This document shows, piece by piece, positions 34,321-46,726 of a stretch of DNA of 64,000 nucleotides. This DNA comes from Trichopria drosophilae (lineage: Eukaryota; Arthropoda; Insecta; Hymenoptera; Diapriidae), in the NCBI GenBank assembly GCA_030407085.1, contig CM059584.1:94008001-94072000 (forward strand), in the 5' to 3' direction. The notes below the pieces were generated by a model, which made no database searches, was not told the origin of the DNA, and worked only from the letters and a program-made list of their open reading frames with translations. The first letter of the stretch is position 1; the number at the start of each line of letters is the position of its first letter. Both the position numbers and the translations under genes were made by a program.

Positions 34321-35832
34321 ATGGCGGCGTGGGCAAGTAGTGACGCGCGCGATATACCGCCTGATTATTTGGGTCATTTTTGCCACCCGAACAGAAAAGT
34401 TGCTTTGGTGACATGTATAATCTGTGACCGCGTATTTTGTAAGTCGGAATTCATTAGGAAAGTGCAGGAAGGAAACGGTTTCTTCGTAATAAGACATGTA
34501 ATAGTTTGTTCAGTGCACCCTAACCTCACCTTCGACGACTTCAAAACATGTGATCGGAATACGGAAGATGTAGAGACATTTAATATACAAAGGAAAATCG
34601 TCATACTCCAAAAACACGTGGAAAATATAAAAAACGGACTAAATGTTACCAACGAGTTTGTCAATGAAGACATGGAGTACAATGATACAGTTGATGCAGA
34701 TGAGACTGCATCAGTCACGAGTGAGTCGGCATCAATTACAACCGAAAGAAGTAAAAAACGAAAATGCAACCAAGATATCGCTTTAAAAGAAGAAAATTAA
34801 TTATTAATAAATCTAAATAAAGAAATAAAACAAGAAAACGAACAACTGAAAGCATTAAATATTGAAATAAAAGAAAACAACACTACACTGAAAGATCATA
34901 TTAACACATTAAAAGAAAACAACAATACGCTGAATGAAAACAATAATTTATTAAAGGGAAACATAAACCTCCTAAAAAACGAAATGGAACATCAAAAAAC
35001 GACTCAAATTGTTCCAACATATGCAGCTATAGCAAAATTAACGGATGTAAACAAGAGGCACACACACACACAAATGACAACAGTAATTGTAAAACCAAAA
35101 CAATCTCAAGACTCGTCGAAAACAAGAAACGTAATTAAAAATAACGTTAAACCATCAGAAAGACATGTAAAGGTAAATAATATTAAAGAAACTCGAAAAG
35201 GAGATGTCCAAATAAAATGCTACACTAAAATTGACGCCGAAAAATTAACCAAAGAACTCGCGGTAAAAATAGGACAAAATTATACTATAGAAATTGTAGA
35301 AAAGTTAAATCCAAAAATAAAAATAGTCGGTTACTCTGGAAACATGCAAACAGAAGAACTTCAGAACGAAATTGCGACTCTAAATTTCGAAGATCTCGAT
35401 CAACAATGTATCAAAATAACATACATAAGAAATTCCTCAAAAGAAAAACAAGGAATTATCTTTGCCGAAGTTGACATAAAAGCATACGAAGTTATTATGC
35501 AAAATAACTATAAAATTAACATAGGATGGGAGCGCTGTAAAGTATACGACGACTTACAAATAAACAGATGCTTTAAGTGTAGCAGATATGGCCACAATGG
35601 AGCAAAATGTCGAAATGAAACCCAAATATGCTCGCAATGTGCAGGATGTCATGACACAAAGTCATGCAATAATACCGAAGGTAAAAAGTGTATAAACTGT
35701 ATAGACGTTAATGAGAGATTCAGTTTGAGAAGACAAATCAATCACTCAACAAACGATATAGAAAACTGCGAAACATACAAATCTCGTAAGCAATATATTA
35801 TATCTAAATTCAACTATCCACCGAAATTATAA
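34321..35832 (+). pseudogene. LINE-2 ORF1 with PHD-like finger, coiled coil and zinc knuckles
   Basis: A 504-codon frame with one TAA at 34798-34800. The N-terminus has a PHD-like cysteine/histidine finger: HFCHPNRK, TCIICDRVFCKSEF and VCSVH. Here a Cys replaces the His found in the other copies (VYHKS). The region around and after the stop is a coiled coil of repeated LKENNNTLNENN-type heptads. An RRM-like segment follows, then the knuckles CFKCSRYGHNGAKC and CSQCAGCHDTKSC, and a CINC...C cluster. Role: RNA binding and RNP assembly for retrotransposition. CR1-like elements are known to carry PHD-type fingers in ORF1. Confidence 0.88.
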
Positions 35833-35948
35833 ATAATTTAAGCAATTTTTTACAACATATACAAACCCCACAGATACAAACAAAAATTTATGACTCGCAA
35901 CAAATATGTCATGCCGAAATTTCCAAACTCGCGCCATCAATTAATATA

Positions 35949-38807
35949 ATGCATACCAACATCCGCAGCATAAATAAAAATTACTTAAACTTAACTCTAT
36001 TTCTGCACTCTTTTCACAACCAATTTGACGTTATAGTTGTTACCGAAACTTGGTCAGTCGAAAATGTCAACTTATATAATATTTCTGGTTATAAAGCCAT
36101 ATACAACGGTGGACGCAGAAACCAAAATGATGGAACAATCATATACGTGAAAGAAACCTTATCCTATACATACAAGATAATACCAATTAACGAAAATAAC
36201 GCAATTAACTTAACAATACTACTACCATCTATGGACAAGATTGAAATAATGGCTTTATACAGACTACATTCAGAAGATCTAGAAACCTTTACAAACAGTT
36301 TGACACCAGCACTCCAATCCTTAGATCCCCATGCAGCACAAATATTTATTGGAGACATTAACATAGACATAATGAACAATAATACATCTACTTTGGAATA
36401 CCTCACAGAACTAAGTTCACATGCATTTATACCGGCTATCAATAAACCTACAAGAGTACATAATAACTCAGCAACGTGCATCGACCATATATTTTACAGG
36501 CAAGGAAGAATAGATCAAAAACCTCTTGCAGCTATCTTAAAAGTTGCAATAACAGACCACTATCCTACTATCATTTCAATTCCAATACAGCAACGAATAA
36601 TACAAAACAATTTGCAACAGCCTAAACGCAAAATTAATTTTGACAAACTAGCCGAAATTGCAGCGAATGAAAATTGGAGCGATCTGTACTCAATAAACGA
36701 CGTAGACACCTGTGCTAACACACTAACCGCAAGAATACAAACTCACGTAGATAAAGCAGTGGTACCGTTCACAAACTGCACGATGAGAAAAAAAAAAGAC
36801 ACCATGGATTACCCAAGGACTGTTACAGTCAATGAAAATAAGGGACAAACTACGTATTGAAGCCCATAACAATCCTAATAACTACTATCTAAGCAACAAG
36901 TATAAAAAGTATAGAAACTATCTAACAGCACTACTCACAAAAACAAGAAATAAATACTACGAAAATTCAGTTAACAACTCCGGAAAAGACCCTAAAAAAT
37001 TATGGCAAATAGTTAACAATATAGCAGGAAAAGGTCTAAACACTAACCGCGAGAAGATAACGAAAATAAAAATCCAAGGACAAGATGTTGTAGAGGAAGC
37101 CCAAATAGCAGACGAATTCAACAAGTATTTCTTTAATATTGGCAAAAATCTAGCGGCAAAAATTAAGCAAATTCCAAAACCACCCTGGAAAGGACCATCT
37201 CAGCTGAATTCGATGTATTTAACAGAGACCGATGAAACAGAAATCAATAAAATTATTTCATGCTTAAAGACTGGTAAGGCAACAGGCCCTGGCCAAATAT
37301 CAACTGAATGCCTAAAAGTAGAAGCTCTCTTTATTGCTCGACCACTATCACATCTGATAAATCTTTGTTTCAGCAAAGGCCAATGCCCTATACAATTCAA
37401 AATGGCTAAAATCATCCCAGTTTATAAAGCCCAGGTGATAAACATGATGTAAACAATTACAGACCAATTGCAATAATATCCTCAATAGCAAAAATTTTTG
37501 AAATATGCTTGAACAATAGAATAACTCAATTCCTTGATCAACACAATTCGATAAATTCCCAGCAATATGGATTTAGATCAAACAAATCCTCAGAAGATGC
37601 AATAGGTGAGGCAACCCGATATATATATTATGCTCTCAATCGTAGCAAACCCTGCCTTGCCATTATTATTGACTTAAAGAAGGCTTTTGACACACTCGAC
37701 CATGGTATCCTCTTACAAAAACTAGAAAAATATGGTATTAGGGGCGTCACTTTACAGTTACTCTCGTCATATTTACAACAGAGACCACAATATGTTAGCG
37801 TAAATAATATACAAAGTAGATATTTAAACTCCTCTCATGGAGTTCCTCAAGGTACAGTTTTAGGACCACTCCTATTTAATATATACATCAATGATCTCTT
37901 CAACATCGACACAAAAGGTAATATTATTGCGTATGCGGATGACACTTTTATATATTATGAAGGACCCTCATGGCAAAAAGTTCTAAGCATAGCAGAGACA
38001 GACTTTAGTAATATAGACAATTGGCTTGCCGCCAACAAACTGTCTGTAAACTATCAAAAAACAACCTGCATTACTTTTGGCTGTTATGAAGACAGCATAC
38101 CAGAAATGAATAAATTATCTGTACAAGATTCCACCAGCTACAATATGAAACCAAACTGCACAGAATACAAAGAAATAAAAATTACACACGCAACAAAATA
38201 TTTAGGAGTACACATAGATAACCACCTTCGATGGGACCATCACATAAACCAAACAATACGGAAACTACGATATCTCACTTTTGTTTTTAAGTCGTTACGA
38301 AATATCTTAAATAAACAGCTGATTCTCATGATTTATAAGAGTATATGCCAAGCCATATGGAGTTATGGCATCTTTGTATGGGGCGGCACTTACGACAACG
38401 TAATCAAACCCTTAGAGATCTTAAACCGAAAAATATTGAAGATAATAATTAAGAAGAATTTTAGATACCCTACAGATCAGCTCTACACCACCACAAGAAC
38501 ACTAAGCGTACGAAAAACACATCACTTAAAAGTTATTAATTACTATGCATCACATAATCTATTATGCTATGTCGAAAGACATCGTTCGACCAGATCAAAC
38601 CTGCTATACACTGCTATAACTCCACTGAAACGAACAGCAATTGGACAGAAAGCGCACGACTATCTCGGACCTGCACTCTTCAATACCTTGCCACTCGATA
38701 TCAGGAAGGAAATTCACGATAATACCTCAAGAAGAACAGCCAAGCGACCCATATTAAAACTACTACAGGACCACTTCATAAAACAAGGCCAACAACCGCA
38801 CCAATAG
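35949..38807 (+). pseudogene. LINE-2 ORF2, endonuclease-reverse transcriptase
   Basis: First ATG at 35949, but homology and the open frame begin further upstream (about 35835), overlapping the ORF1 end. Endonuclease: HTNIRSINKN, VTETW, YRLHS, GDINIDI, CIDHIF, TDHYPTI. A frameshift near 36830 joins the linker KIRDKLRIEA. A second near 37435 leads into RT: QQYGFRSNKS, IIDLKKAFDTLDH, GVPQGTVLGPLLFNIYINDL, catalytic AYADDTF, YLGVHIDNHLRWDHH, and the C-terminal ICQAIWSYGIFVWGG. All catalytic motifs are retained. Only the two frameshifts break the protein. Confidence 0.9.
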
Positions 38808-39131
38808 AAGAATTCCAGAACCCCAATTACTGCAATACTTAACTAAACTGTGTCTTATTCTTTCATTATTATAATTAATATATTTATTATATTTTATTTT
38901 TCTATTATTAATTTTATTATTATTTTTATTAATATTTTATATTATTATATAGTTTATTGTTACTTTCATTTTTTTATTTTTATTTATTTTTACCGCCTTC
39001 TCACAGACAAGTTCCCTGAAGAACTTACGTGAGAACTAAACTTCGTTATCATCTGAACTACGAAATTACATACAACACCAAACTGTATCAACGATCGTCA
39101 TGAAAACTGTACGAAGTATTATAAGGCAATA

Positions 39132-39152
39132 AATTGAATTGAATTGAATTGA
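39132..39152. repeat. (GAATT)n LINE tail
   Basis: Four GAATT units end LINE-2. The pentamer tail differs from the ATT, AAATT and TATTC-type tails of the other LINE copies in the window. Confidence 0.85.
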
Positions 39153-39153
39153 A

Positions 39154-39490
39154 GACAAAGGTGTATGTATGTATGTATGGCACATTATGCCGAGACGGCG
39201 CATGAGAAGCGTCTCCCTGAATTTGCGTATTGCATGGTCCAAAATCCCAACAACGAACGGTGTCGCAGCATACGTGTCGTTAGCGACGAAATTTGGAAAA
39301 ACGTGCCGAGCGTGTCGACGTTATCTTTGGGGGAAACTTGCTCGTAATACGAAAAACTTGTAAGAAGCCATGCGACAAGTCGTGTGAATTCGAAACGTCA
39401 TTCGTGTCCTGCGAAAAAATGTCTTTGTGGTTTTGAGAAATGAACTTTGATTATACTATATCTAAAAAATATTGCCTTATTCGCGAAATC
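39154..39490. other. Flank of LINE-2, possibly rest of the Gypsy LTR
   Basis: (TATG)n run at 39163-39178, then moderately GC-rich sequence whose overlapping short frames have no domain. By position it could be the far side of the LTR interrupted by LINE-2. I cannot confirm this without a second LTR copy. Confidence 0.3.
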
Positions 39491-39499
39491 CTCACGCTC

Positions 39500-40960
39500 C
39501 TAACTTCTAATAATCGGAAACGCTACTTTCATGTTTAGATCATTTAGTTGATACTCCAAAGGTTCACAATACTGATATACTTGAAGGCCAGTATTTAAGA
39601 GTTTTCTTTCGTCTTCTTTCTTTATTGCTCTATTATACGCTTTAATTAGTAGTGAGTACCAGTTATGTCTTATAGCGTTACTAGATTTTAAGGAAAGTTC
39701 TTTTAACATATTACAACATACTTCGGGATACCTCGTTTCTTGCATTTGAATTAATTGTGAGAGCCAGGATAAGGAGCGTATTAATAATTCTCCTTCAAGT
39801 GAAGTTATATCTGTTTCGCGCCTTAAACCCTAATTAGGGCAGTAGACCGGAAGCTTTAACTATCTTTTATAAAAAGTAGCTTGAACGGAATCAAAGAGTA
39901 CGAGGTTTCGTAAGCCCATACTTCCGAACCGTACAACATTACGCTTGATACTAGAGCATGGAATAACTGGTCCTTCGTTTCCCAAGTTCCTAAGTGCACA
40001 GATTTCAAAATATTTAAAGTTCCATCAATTGCAGTTTACGTTTGGCATTTAGAATGCTTAGTTTTTTTTTGGCAAATAAGGCCGAACTTGAAAATATACA
40101 ATCCAAATACTTGAAACTGCTCACAATTTCTAATGGTTCTCCCTCGTAGTTAAAAGTCCACTTTCCCGATTTCCGATCTGTATGAAATATCATGATTTGA
40201 TATCAAGATTTTCGATTTTTGTTTACTTACAGTTAGTTCGTCTTTTGACAGTATTCATTGAACATCTTGATCTTTCGTCTGAGGTGTTGACAAGAGTGCG
40301 CACATAAGACTAAGTCATCCGCGTATGCTGTACATAGTATTTCATGCTTGTAATGTATTGAAAGTCCTCGTGCGCCTTTTTCTTTGAAAAATTGCTCCAA
40401 ATCCAAAATAAATAATGTAAAGAGGAGTGGGCTTAGTATTGCGTCATGTAAAACACCTCTAGATACCTGCACAGGCTCGGACACTTTAGTATTTGATCGG
40501 ACTAAAATTGTAGCTCTTCTATAAAAATTCTGGCATACTTTTAAAAATTTACTCGAAATCCTAATCTTTCCTAGTTTTCCCTATAACATCTTCTTTGCTT
40601 TCACGAAATCTACGACAAAGAAGAAGACCTATTTATTTGTCTGACTCAGATGTATTTGTAAGATTGAAGCCAGTATAAAAATGTTATCTATGCCTCCTCT
40701 ATTTTTTCGGAAGCCTGATTGGAATTTCGTTAGTTTATGTTCAAGTTGACATCAAGAGTAAAGTCTGTTAAATAAAATTTTGTGTTAAGATTTTAAGTAC
40801 AGAATTGGCAAGAACTATACACCGATAATTAGATGGATTTTTAGTATCTTTTTATGAATCGTTAGTCCATGATTCTGGTACCTTTCCTTGGTCGTAAATT
40901 TCATTAAAAAAACATTCCAACCCACATAGAAATACAATCTCCCGAATATCCTCAGAATGT
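39500..40960 (-). pseudogene. Degraded non-LTR reverse transcriptase, different clade
   Basis: The minus-strand frame at 40484-40233 reads VQVSRGVLHDAILSPLLF (motif B region), then a YADDLVLCAHS catalytic motif and HLRRKIKMFNEYC. Downstream, shifted frames give KDQLFHALVSSVMLYGSEVW and, at 39745-39500, a C-terminal segment. Upstream, NPSNYRCIVL marks the fingers. The GVL.G.ILSPLLF style and YGSEVW differ from the Jockey/CR1 copies here, so it belongs to another non-LTR clade I cannot name. Multiple stops. No ends recognised. Confidence 0.75.
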
Positions 40961-41361
40961 TACAAACATTACAATTGAAATATTAATTGTAATTGCATCA
41001 TGTCCAGAATATTCTGAATATATTTCAAACAAAATGTTGCAAATGAGATATTTTGACAACATTTCATTTGAAACATTCTATATGTATAATTATCAGAATA
41101 TTCTAGAGATGTGGGATTCGAAATGTCTCACAACATTTGAAACTTGATGTCGACCGTACGTTGCTCAGAAAATATTGCAGAACATTGCAGATGAGACATT
41201 CTGAGAATATTTCATTTGAGACATTCTCTATGTATTATTCTTAGAATATTCGGTAGATGTGTCATTTGAAATGTATCACTATATCTCAACTTTAACATCT
41301 CTAGAATGTTTTGCGAGAATCATTGCAGAACATTACTAATGAGACATTCTGGAAATATTTC
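40915..41361. repeat. Region built from GAATATTCT / ACATTC words
   Basis: Near-palindromes AGAATATTCTGA, GAGACATTCTGAGAATATTT and ACATTTCATTTGAAACATTC recur about every 50-100 bp. The left edge is CCCACATAGAAATAC. A possible right edge ending GTAACGTGGGATG lies at about 44667-44679, past the Gypsy element, which would mean Gypsy inserted into it. No coding frame. Confidence 0.45.
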
Positions 41362-41968
41362 TGTAACGGTCCGTTTTTCGTCCATCGACGTCTGTCTGAC
41401 GTACCTCACTCAGTCGGTATGTCCAAGGTTAACGACGGGCAGAATTGACTACGGGAAGGGAAAACGAATGATCGAACACGTTTATCGCTTATATGCATAT
41501 ATTTATTGTAGTCGGTACATACATTACAACAGTAGTCGCACGGGTATACAGGGTACGAACCCCGAACGGAACAGCTGTTGGCGGTGACGCTGTCGGGCAC
41601 CAGAGTTGCGGTAGGCTCGGGTAGCGGAAAGGCAAACCTTTCCTTCCGGGATGCGAAATGGAGGTGGACGAAGAGGCAATCCTCTTCCACAGGGTTGCAG
41701 GAATAGTATAGGAGTCCTCCCCTATGGAAAGTGGTCGGTTTACGCGACCGAGGTCCAGCGCCTTATTCTGCTGGAGAAGCAAACCTCTCCGGCTCGTTGC
41801 CCGACGACAACTGGCATTATACAATGCGCTACGCAATATATAGTCCGCCCGGACGAGTGGGGAAGCATCGTGCGTATCCAACGTCCGGAGTGGGGCGCGA
41901 TACAGCGCCGTGCGCATGCTCATACGGCGGTATCCGTAGTGAGGGAAATTTAAAAAACTCGCGTTACA
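41362..41968 (-). repeat. LTR of minus-strand Gypsy element (3' LTR)
   Basis: On the minus strand the segment starts TGTAACGCGAG and ends GGACCGTTACA, the canonical TG...CA form with TGTAAC/GTTACA inverted ends, 607 bp. A purine-rich tract (GGAGACGGGGGAG, 41969-41981) lies immediately upstream in the element's direction, as expected for a polypurine tract priming plus-strand DNA. The second LTR is missing. Confidence 0.75.
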
Positions 41969-44620
41969 CTCCCCCGTCTCCTCGGGACAGAAAAAAAGAA
42001 CAAAAATTAAATAACTGGTCTATTGAACCAAAGCTTTTTAGCGACCGTCAGCTTAATTGCGCAAACAAGATGGAACTGCGGTTTACGACGGTACACCCGT
42101 TGGTCACCAATAGTAACAAAAATAAAACTTAATATTATCGGAAAGGCGACTTCCGTTCGCACACCCGGCGGGTATCATCATACAACAACAAAAAAAAACA
42201 TAATGCAGTACTATAAACTCAGCACTAACTATTTAGCGTCTCTACTGGGCTTCGGTTGCTGGTTCTTCTTTGGTCGTCTCAGGGCGTCCGTTAAGGGCAC
42301 GTCAGCGTCGCAATGCAGACGTGCCCTAAAGGTTACGCTCGTCAACACCCCGTCGGTGATCCATCTGGCCACGTATGTTCCCGTAGGATTAATGTGTCGC
42401 CAGGGGCGAGTCCATCTTGGTATGTGGCCTGGTACTACCACCTGTTGTGGACCCATCGTTACAAAAATCATATCCGGCAAGGCGTCGGAAGCGACTGCCG
42501 GCGGTGTCGCTGTTTCGGCGGTCGTTTCTGGTGCAGGCGGTACCTTGCTCGGTTCTACGGCTTTCGACGGTGACGGTGGGTCTTCGGATAGAAGTGCTGC
42601 TGGTCGTTAGATCGGTGTCATTTCGGTGGTGATGTTGCTGAAGGTGCTTCAGGTACTGCACGTGCTGCAGTGCTGTTGGAACGGTCGGATTCGACCAGTC
42701 CGTCCTGACTCTCGGTTGGACGATTCGCCGACATCCGCTTTTCTTCGATGCAGCGTTGCGGCGACAGTGGCACTAGTATTGGTTCCGGAAGTACAGGCAC
42801 AAGGCTGCAGGTTGCGCCGACTGATGTCCTTATGTGGGTATGCAGCAGTCGGGGGATCCGATAACCTCTGCGAAGTCCTGGCTGGCGAATCGCAAATGAC
42901 TTTGCGGTATTTCTAGCGGCGTCGCCGCGCCGGCTCGGCGACGGTCTCCACTGGTTTGCGGCGAAGTTGACGTTCCAGCGCGGATGAGGTTGGCGACGCC
43001 TTCGTAGAGGCAGTGCTTGAGCATCGGTGTACTTGACCCGAACGGGCATTCGTCGGCAAGGTTCGTGTTACCGTGGTCGGGGTAGCGGCTGACCCCTGAG
43101 CAACTCGACTCGTAGATGGTCGATCCATATGTAGCTGATGACTCGCAGCGGACGCGTTTTCACTGTTCGCGGGGGAGCGACTGTAATTGGCGGACGACTC
43201 GGGCGCGTTGGTACGCGGACGTAGGCCTGGTCCGCGCACATTGCCGGAGTGCGATCCATCTCGCGTGCCGATAATCGAATAAATGATCGGTGACGCGTCT
43301 GGCTCGACGACTTCGCGGATTTCTGCGGAGTGGAGCGTCGTGCTTCCACGCTTGGGGCGTCCTCGTCGTCGTGGCATGACGGCGGCCGGCGGTGGGACAA
43401 CAGCTGGTGTCGCTGGTGGCTCCATGCACGGTGCGCTCGCGTCGGCCTTAAGGTCTGAGACGTGTACATTTCGGTATATCTTACCGTCCCGCCGTAAGTC
43501 TACTATCACTGTTGAGCGCACAGATTTCATTACGTATGGTCCGCTGTAACGCGCACACAGGGCTTCGCTTTGGTAAGCCGCTTTTTCCGAGAGTGGCCGT
43601 TCTCTTTTCCAGACGGTGTCTCCTGGTTGCGGACTCCACGGTCGGCGCCGGAGATTGCAGTGATGCTCCTGATCTGAGAAGGATATACCCAATTGATCAT
43701 GGACGAGCTCCCTACGATCTCACAGCTGGTCCAAACGGTCGCTACGGGTGTCTCCTGAAATCGGGCGGAAAATCATCGTCTTAATCACCTTATTGATTCT
43801 TTTCACAGGGTTGCACTAAGGCGTGTATAATGGTGTTCGGCGATGCTCGGTCCCAGCATCTTGTAGCTAATGGCGGAATTGGGCTGACGTGAACTGGGTC
43901 CCGTTATCGCTGGTCAGTATTTCTGGCGCTCCATGTCGGAGGAACAGGGTGTCTATGACGCGTGTGACGGCTGGTATGGTGGCCCGGCGAAGTGTCGCTG
44001 CCTCTAACCACTTGGTGAACCGGTCTTGATATGTCAAGAACCACGTGTTGTCTGAACTGGGCGGGGTAATGTCTGCATTCTCGGATGTATCGCCTAGCAT
44101 CCCTGGCGATACCGGGCCGATAATAAAAGCGGTAAAGTCGGTGCAGCATCTTGGTTAGTCCCAAATGTCCAGCGGTTGGTGTATCTTGACACTCCTGTAG
44201 AATAGCAAGGCGGTGTCTTTCTGGCACGCACATTTTCCTCTCGTGAATGTCCTCATATTGGAAACAGCTGGCTTTCTTAGTCGCGCTGTAATTTTTCTCG
44301 GCACCTTGAAGTAACCGAGATGCATATGCGATCACTTTTTCGCCATCTGCATGATTCTGCGTCAGGACACAGCCCAAGCCATAATCTGATGCGTCAGTCT
44401 GCAGGTTGAATTCCGTGGTGAAATCGGGACAGGTTGTGATCGGGGCACTGTTAAATTCGCTTTAACTCCTGACAGGCCTGTTCCACGGTATCACTCCACT
44501 TCCACACGGCGTTCTTGCGCAATAACACCGTAAGCGGTCTGGCAACCAACGAGAAATCGGGGATGAATCGTCGGTACCAAGATACCATCCCAATGAATTG
44601 CCTCACTCCGCAAAAGATGG
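41969..44620 (-). pseudogene. Minus-strand Ty3/Gypsy pol, 5'-truncated
   Basis: Read from 44620 leftward: RT end (RQFIGMVSWYRRFIPDFSL), RNase H start (DYGLGCVLTQ, VIAYASRLLQGAEKNYS), then a deletion into the integrase zinc-binding region (GHLGLTKMLHRLYRFYYRPG), the core (YQDRFTKWLEAATL and LTSDNGTQFTS, the two catalytic Asp sites) and NPVKRINKVIKTMI. The C-terminus at 43692-42913 carries a GPY-type module (ARYSGPYVMKSV, VHVSDLKA) and a Pro/Arg-rich tail with an AT-hook-like RRRGRPKRG (about 43348-43368). Frame breaks are frequent. Sequence 42000-42900 has only overlapping GC-rich frames without a domain. Relic. Confidence 0.82.
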
Positions 44621-45928
44621 TAATGCAGAGAATTTCTAGATATAATCTAGAAATATTGTTACCTGTGTAACGTGGGATGTTTCTAAGTTCTCACAAAAAT
44701 TATTTTTCCCAGAGTTTTATCTTAGTCTGCCTTGCACAGCTTTTGCTAATAAAACTAAAAAAGGGAAATATATTATTTTCCAACGTTCGACAACCACAAG
44801 ACAAGCTTTTTCAACGCCTGGCCGGAAAACACATGTCGAGCGATATCATAGAGTAGCTCGACTAGTCGGCGACATAGACAAAGACACGAATTTCTCGAAA
44901 TCGTGTCAATTTATGATTTTTTCTAAATCGGCTCTTTGTTGCGCAATCCGAACGAGACTAACCTATTTCTAACCCTGAGTGTTATCTAGTAGCAAACTTA
45001 AAAATATCAGATATCTGTGGAACACTTCCTGTTGTCGAACACATCTGGAAAACTAAAAAGAATAAATAATTTTGTCCCGAATGACGTCACGTCTTTGCTG
45101 TCTTTCTTATAGTGAAACCAACAATTACCATTGCAACTTTTATATAATAATCAATTAACTATAATTTTGATTAATTATAGAAGCAGTTAATATTAACTTA
45201 TTGTCAACGGACAATAAGATTTCTAGCGATAGATATTAATTTTAGTGATATGTCTTGTTTAATATAGTATTTTTAATTAGACGCTACTAATTTAGTATTT
45301 TATGATTATAGCAATAACTAATTATTATAAATACCATCGGGGTATTGCGCGATTATTACGTCATCCATTTGCGAAATAATTCATACTATTATTGCATATT
45401 GTTAATTATAATTGCTGCGTTTAGATGTAAGTTTTATAAGGTTACATTGTCAATTAAGATAGTATGCATCATATCTGCTTTTCCCAATTTCCCGGGCACA
45501 AGCCCTGTCCCTTTTCTCAATCGTCCAATCTTTATTTGGGACTCTCATCTCTTGAACATTGAGAGAGAGAAGTCCCAGACTTCTGACCGAGGTGACGATT
45601 TAGGAAAAGCAATTTTCCAAGTCAGTCAGAGAGTCGACCATGTAAGGTTTCATTGTTGGGTTTCATGTAAGGTTATATATGTATAAATTGGTTGAGGGGT
45701 TCGTTTGGGGACAGTTATGTATAAAAAGTGGCTATTATGGGGACATATGGTCTTTTTGGGGACAGTCCCCGAAAAATATAGATAAAAAGTGTATACTTTG
45801 AAACCATGATACTTCGGGGATATTTAAATGTATAGTTAAATATATGAGTATAACACAGAAACTAGTTAACGCAAAATCTAGGTCTAGGCAAGGTTCTATA
45901 GAGGTTGGGTTAGGATAGTATAGCTCTG
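44621..45928. other. No gene recognised
   Basis: Starts with TCTAGATATAATCTAGA, possibly the end of the word-structured element split by the Gypsy. The rest is AT-rich with no recognisable domain, and the frame at 45345-45686 shows no family signature. Confidence 0.35.
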
Positions 45929-45944
45929 CCCCCCCCCCCCCCCC
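45929..45944. repeat. C16 homopolymer
   Basis: Sixteen consecutive C. The length is likely uncertain in the assembly. Confidence 0.9.
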
Positions 45945-46020
45945 GGGAACGCATTGTTAATTTGAAAACATATCCTCGAAATAGCCACTTTGTATAGCTG
46001 TCCCCGGAGTGACCCTTACT

Positions 46021-46022
<2 letters not shown>

Positions 46023-46092
<70 letters not shown>
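46023..46092. repeat. (AT)n microsatellite
   Basis: About 35 AT dinucleotides. Confidence 0.95.
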
Positions 46093-46099
<7 letters not shown>

Positions 46100-46177
46100 A
46101 ACATATATCCGCCATTTTCAAATACACTTCCTTTTCCTTTTTCTTATTCCATTAAAATAACATTTTGAATTCGAAGG

Positions 46178-46403
46178 CTTGAGGTTGGACGCTTCTTCGT
46201 TAAGGTGCCGACATCAAGGTGTTGAATCAAACTATTTTGAAACTAAATTCATTGATCTTTAATTAAAATGCTTGAGGTTGGACGCTTCATCGTCAAGGTA
46301 CCAACCTCGAGGTATTAGACATAAGGAAGATTTCTTCCTTTGTTTGGCATTAGATACGAATGCTTGAAGTTGGACGCTTCTTTGCCAAGGTATCAACTTC
46401 AAG
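46178..46403 (+). other. Three tandem hairpins with compensatory changes
   Basis: Arms 46178-46188/46208-46218, 46271-46281/46301-46311 and 46363-46373/46393-46403. Each is an 11 bp stem around a 19-base loop, spaced 93 and 92 bp. Unit 2 pairs CTTGAGGTTGG with CCAACCTCGAG. Unit 3 pairs CTTGAAGTTGG with TCAACTTCAAG, so a G-C pair has become A-T by matched changes. The only mismatch in all three stems is one G-A in unit 1. Loops are conserved (ACGCTTC.T.G..AAGGT). Spacers diverge more. The 92 bp step breaks frame, which argues against a protein repeat. Confidence 0.75.
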
Positions 46404-46610
46404 GTATCATATCTGAGTGCACGTTTCTTTTGTTAATCACAATCCAATCCAATTTTCCTATATTATCCTCCAAAGTTACTATCTTCCACTTTTATTTAAA
46501 AACACCTGTATATTATAATATGTAAATTATAATAATTAATGGTAATAATAATTGTACATTTATTTCACCATTTCTCCACCATCCCGGTCGTCCCAAGATA
46601 AGAGGGACGA

Positions 46611-46726
46611 ATAGTATATTACGACCCATGGCCAGAAAGTTGGATTTCCTGGCGCGCTTCGCCTCGAGCATCATATCACGCGCGCCAGGGCATCCAATTT
46701 TCTGGCCCTGGGTCGTATACTATATT
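46611..46726. other. Long GC-rich hairpin
   Basis: TACGACCC.TGGCCAGAAA..TTGGAT..CCTGGCGCGC on the left pairs with its complement on the right, about 38 bp arms around a GC-rich loop containing TTCGCCTCGAG. The right arm runs into TATTTCTGTATCCC, which recurs inverted at about 47224-47246. Confidence 0.75.

Larger units (their letters stand above)
34310..39153 (+). mobile_element. Near full-length Jockey/CR1-group LINE (LINE-2)
   Basis: Contains ORF1, ORF2, an AT-rich 3' UTR and a (GAATT)n tail at 39132-39152. Only one stop in ORF1 and two frameshifts in ORF2 separate it from an open element, so it is a fairly young inactive copy. The 5' boundary is somewhere in 34215-34320, and I could not identify a target duplication. 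Confidence 0.85.

Noticed and set aside
40925..41361. Heat-shock-element cluster (repeated GAA..TTC)
   Set aside because: GAATATTC words are frequent but do not form proper alternating GAA/TTC triplets. They fit word-structured repeat sequence better.
41400..43780. Many overlapping open frames on both strands
   Set aside because: GC-rich Gypsy sequence gives shadow frames. Only the minus-strand pol frames carry family motifs.
46340..46525. Protein repeat explanation for the three hairpins (LRLDAS-like translations)
   Set aside because: The 92 bp step changes frame between units 2 and 3 and stops interrupt. Stem pairing explains the conservation better, though not conclusively.
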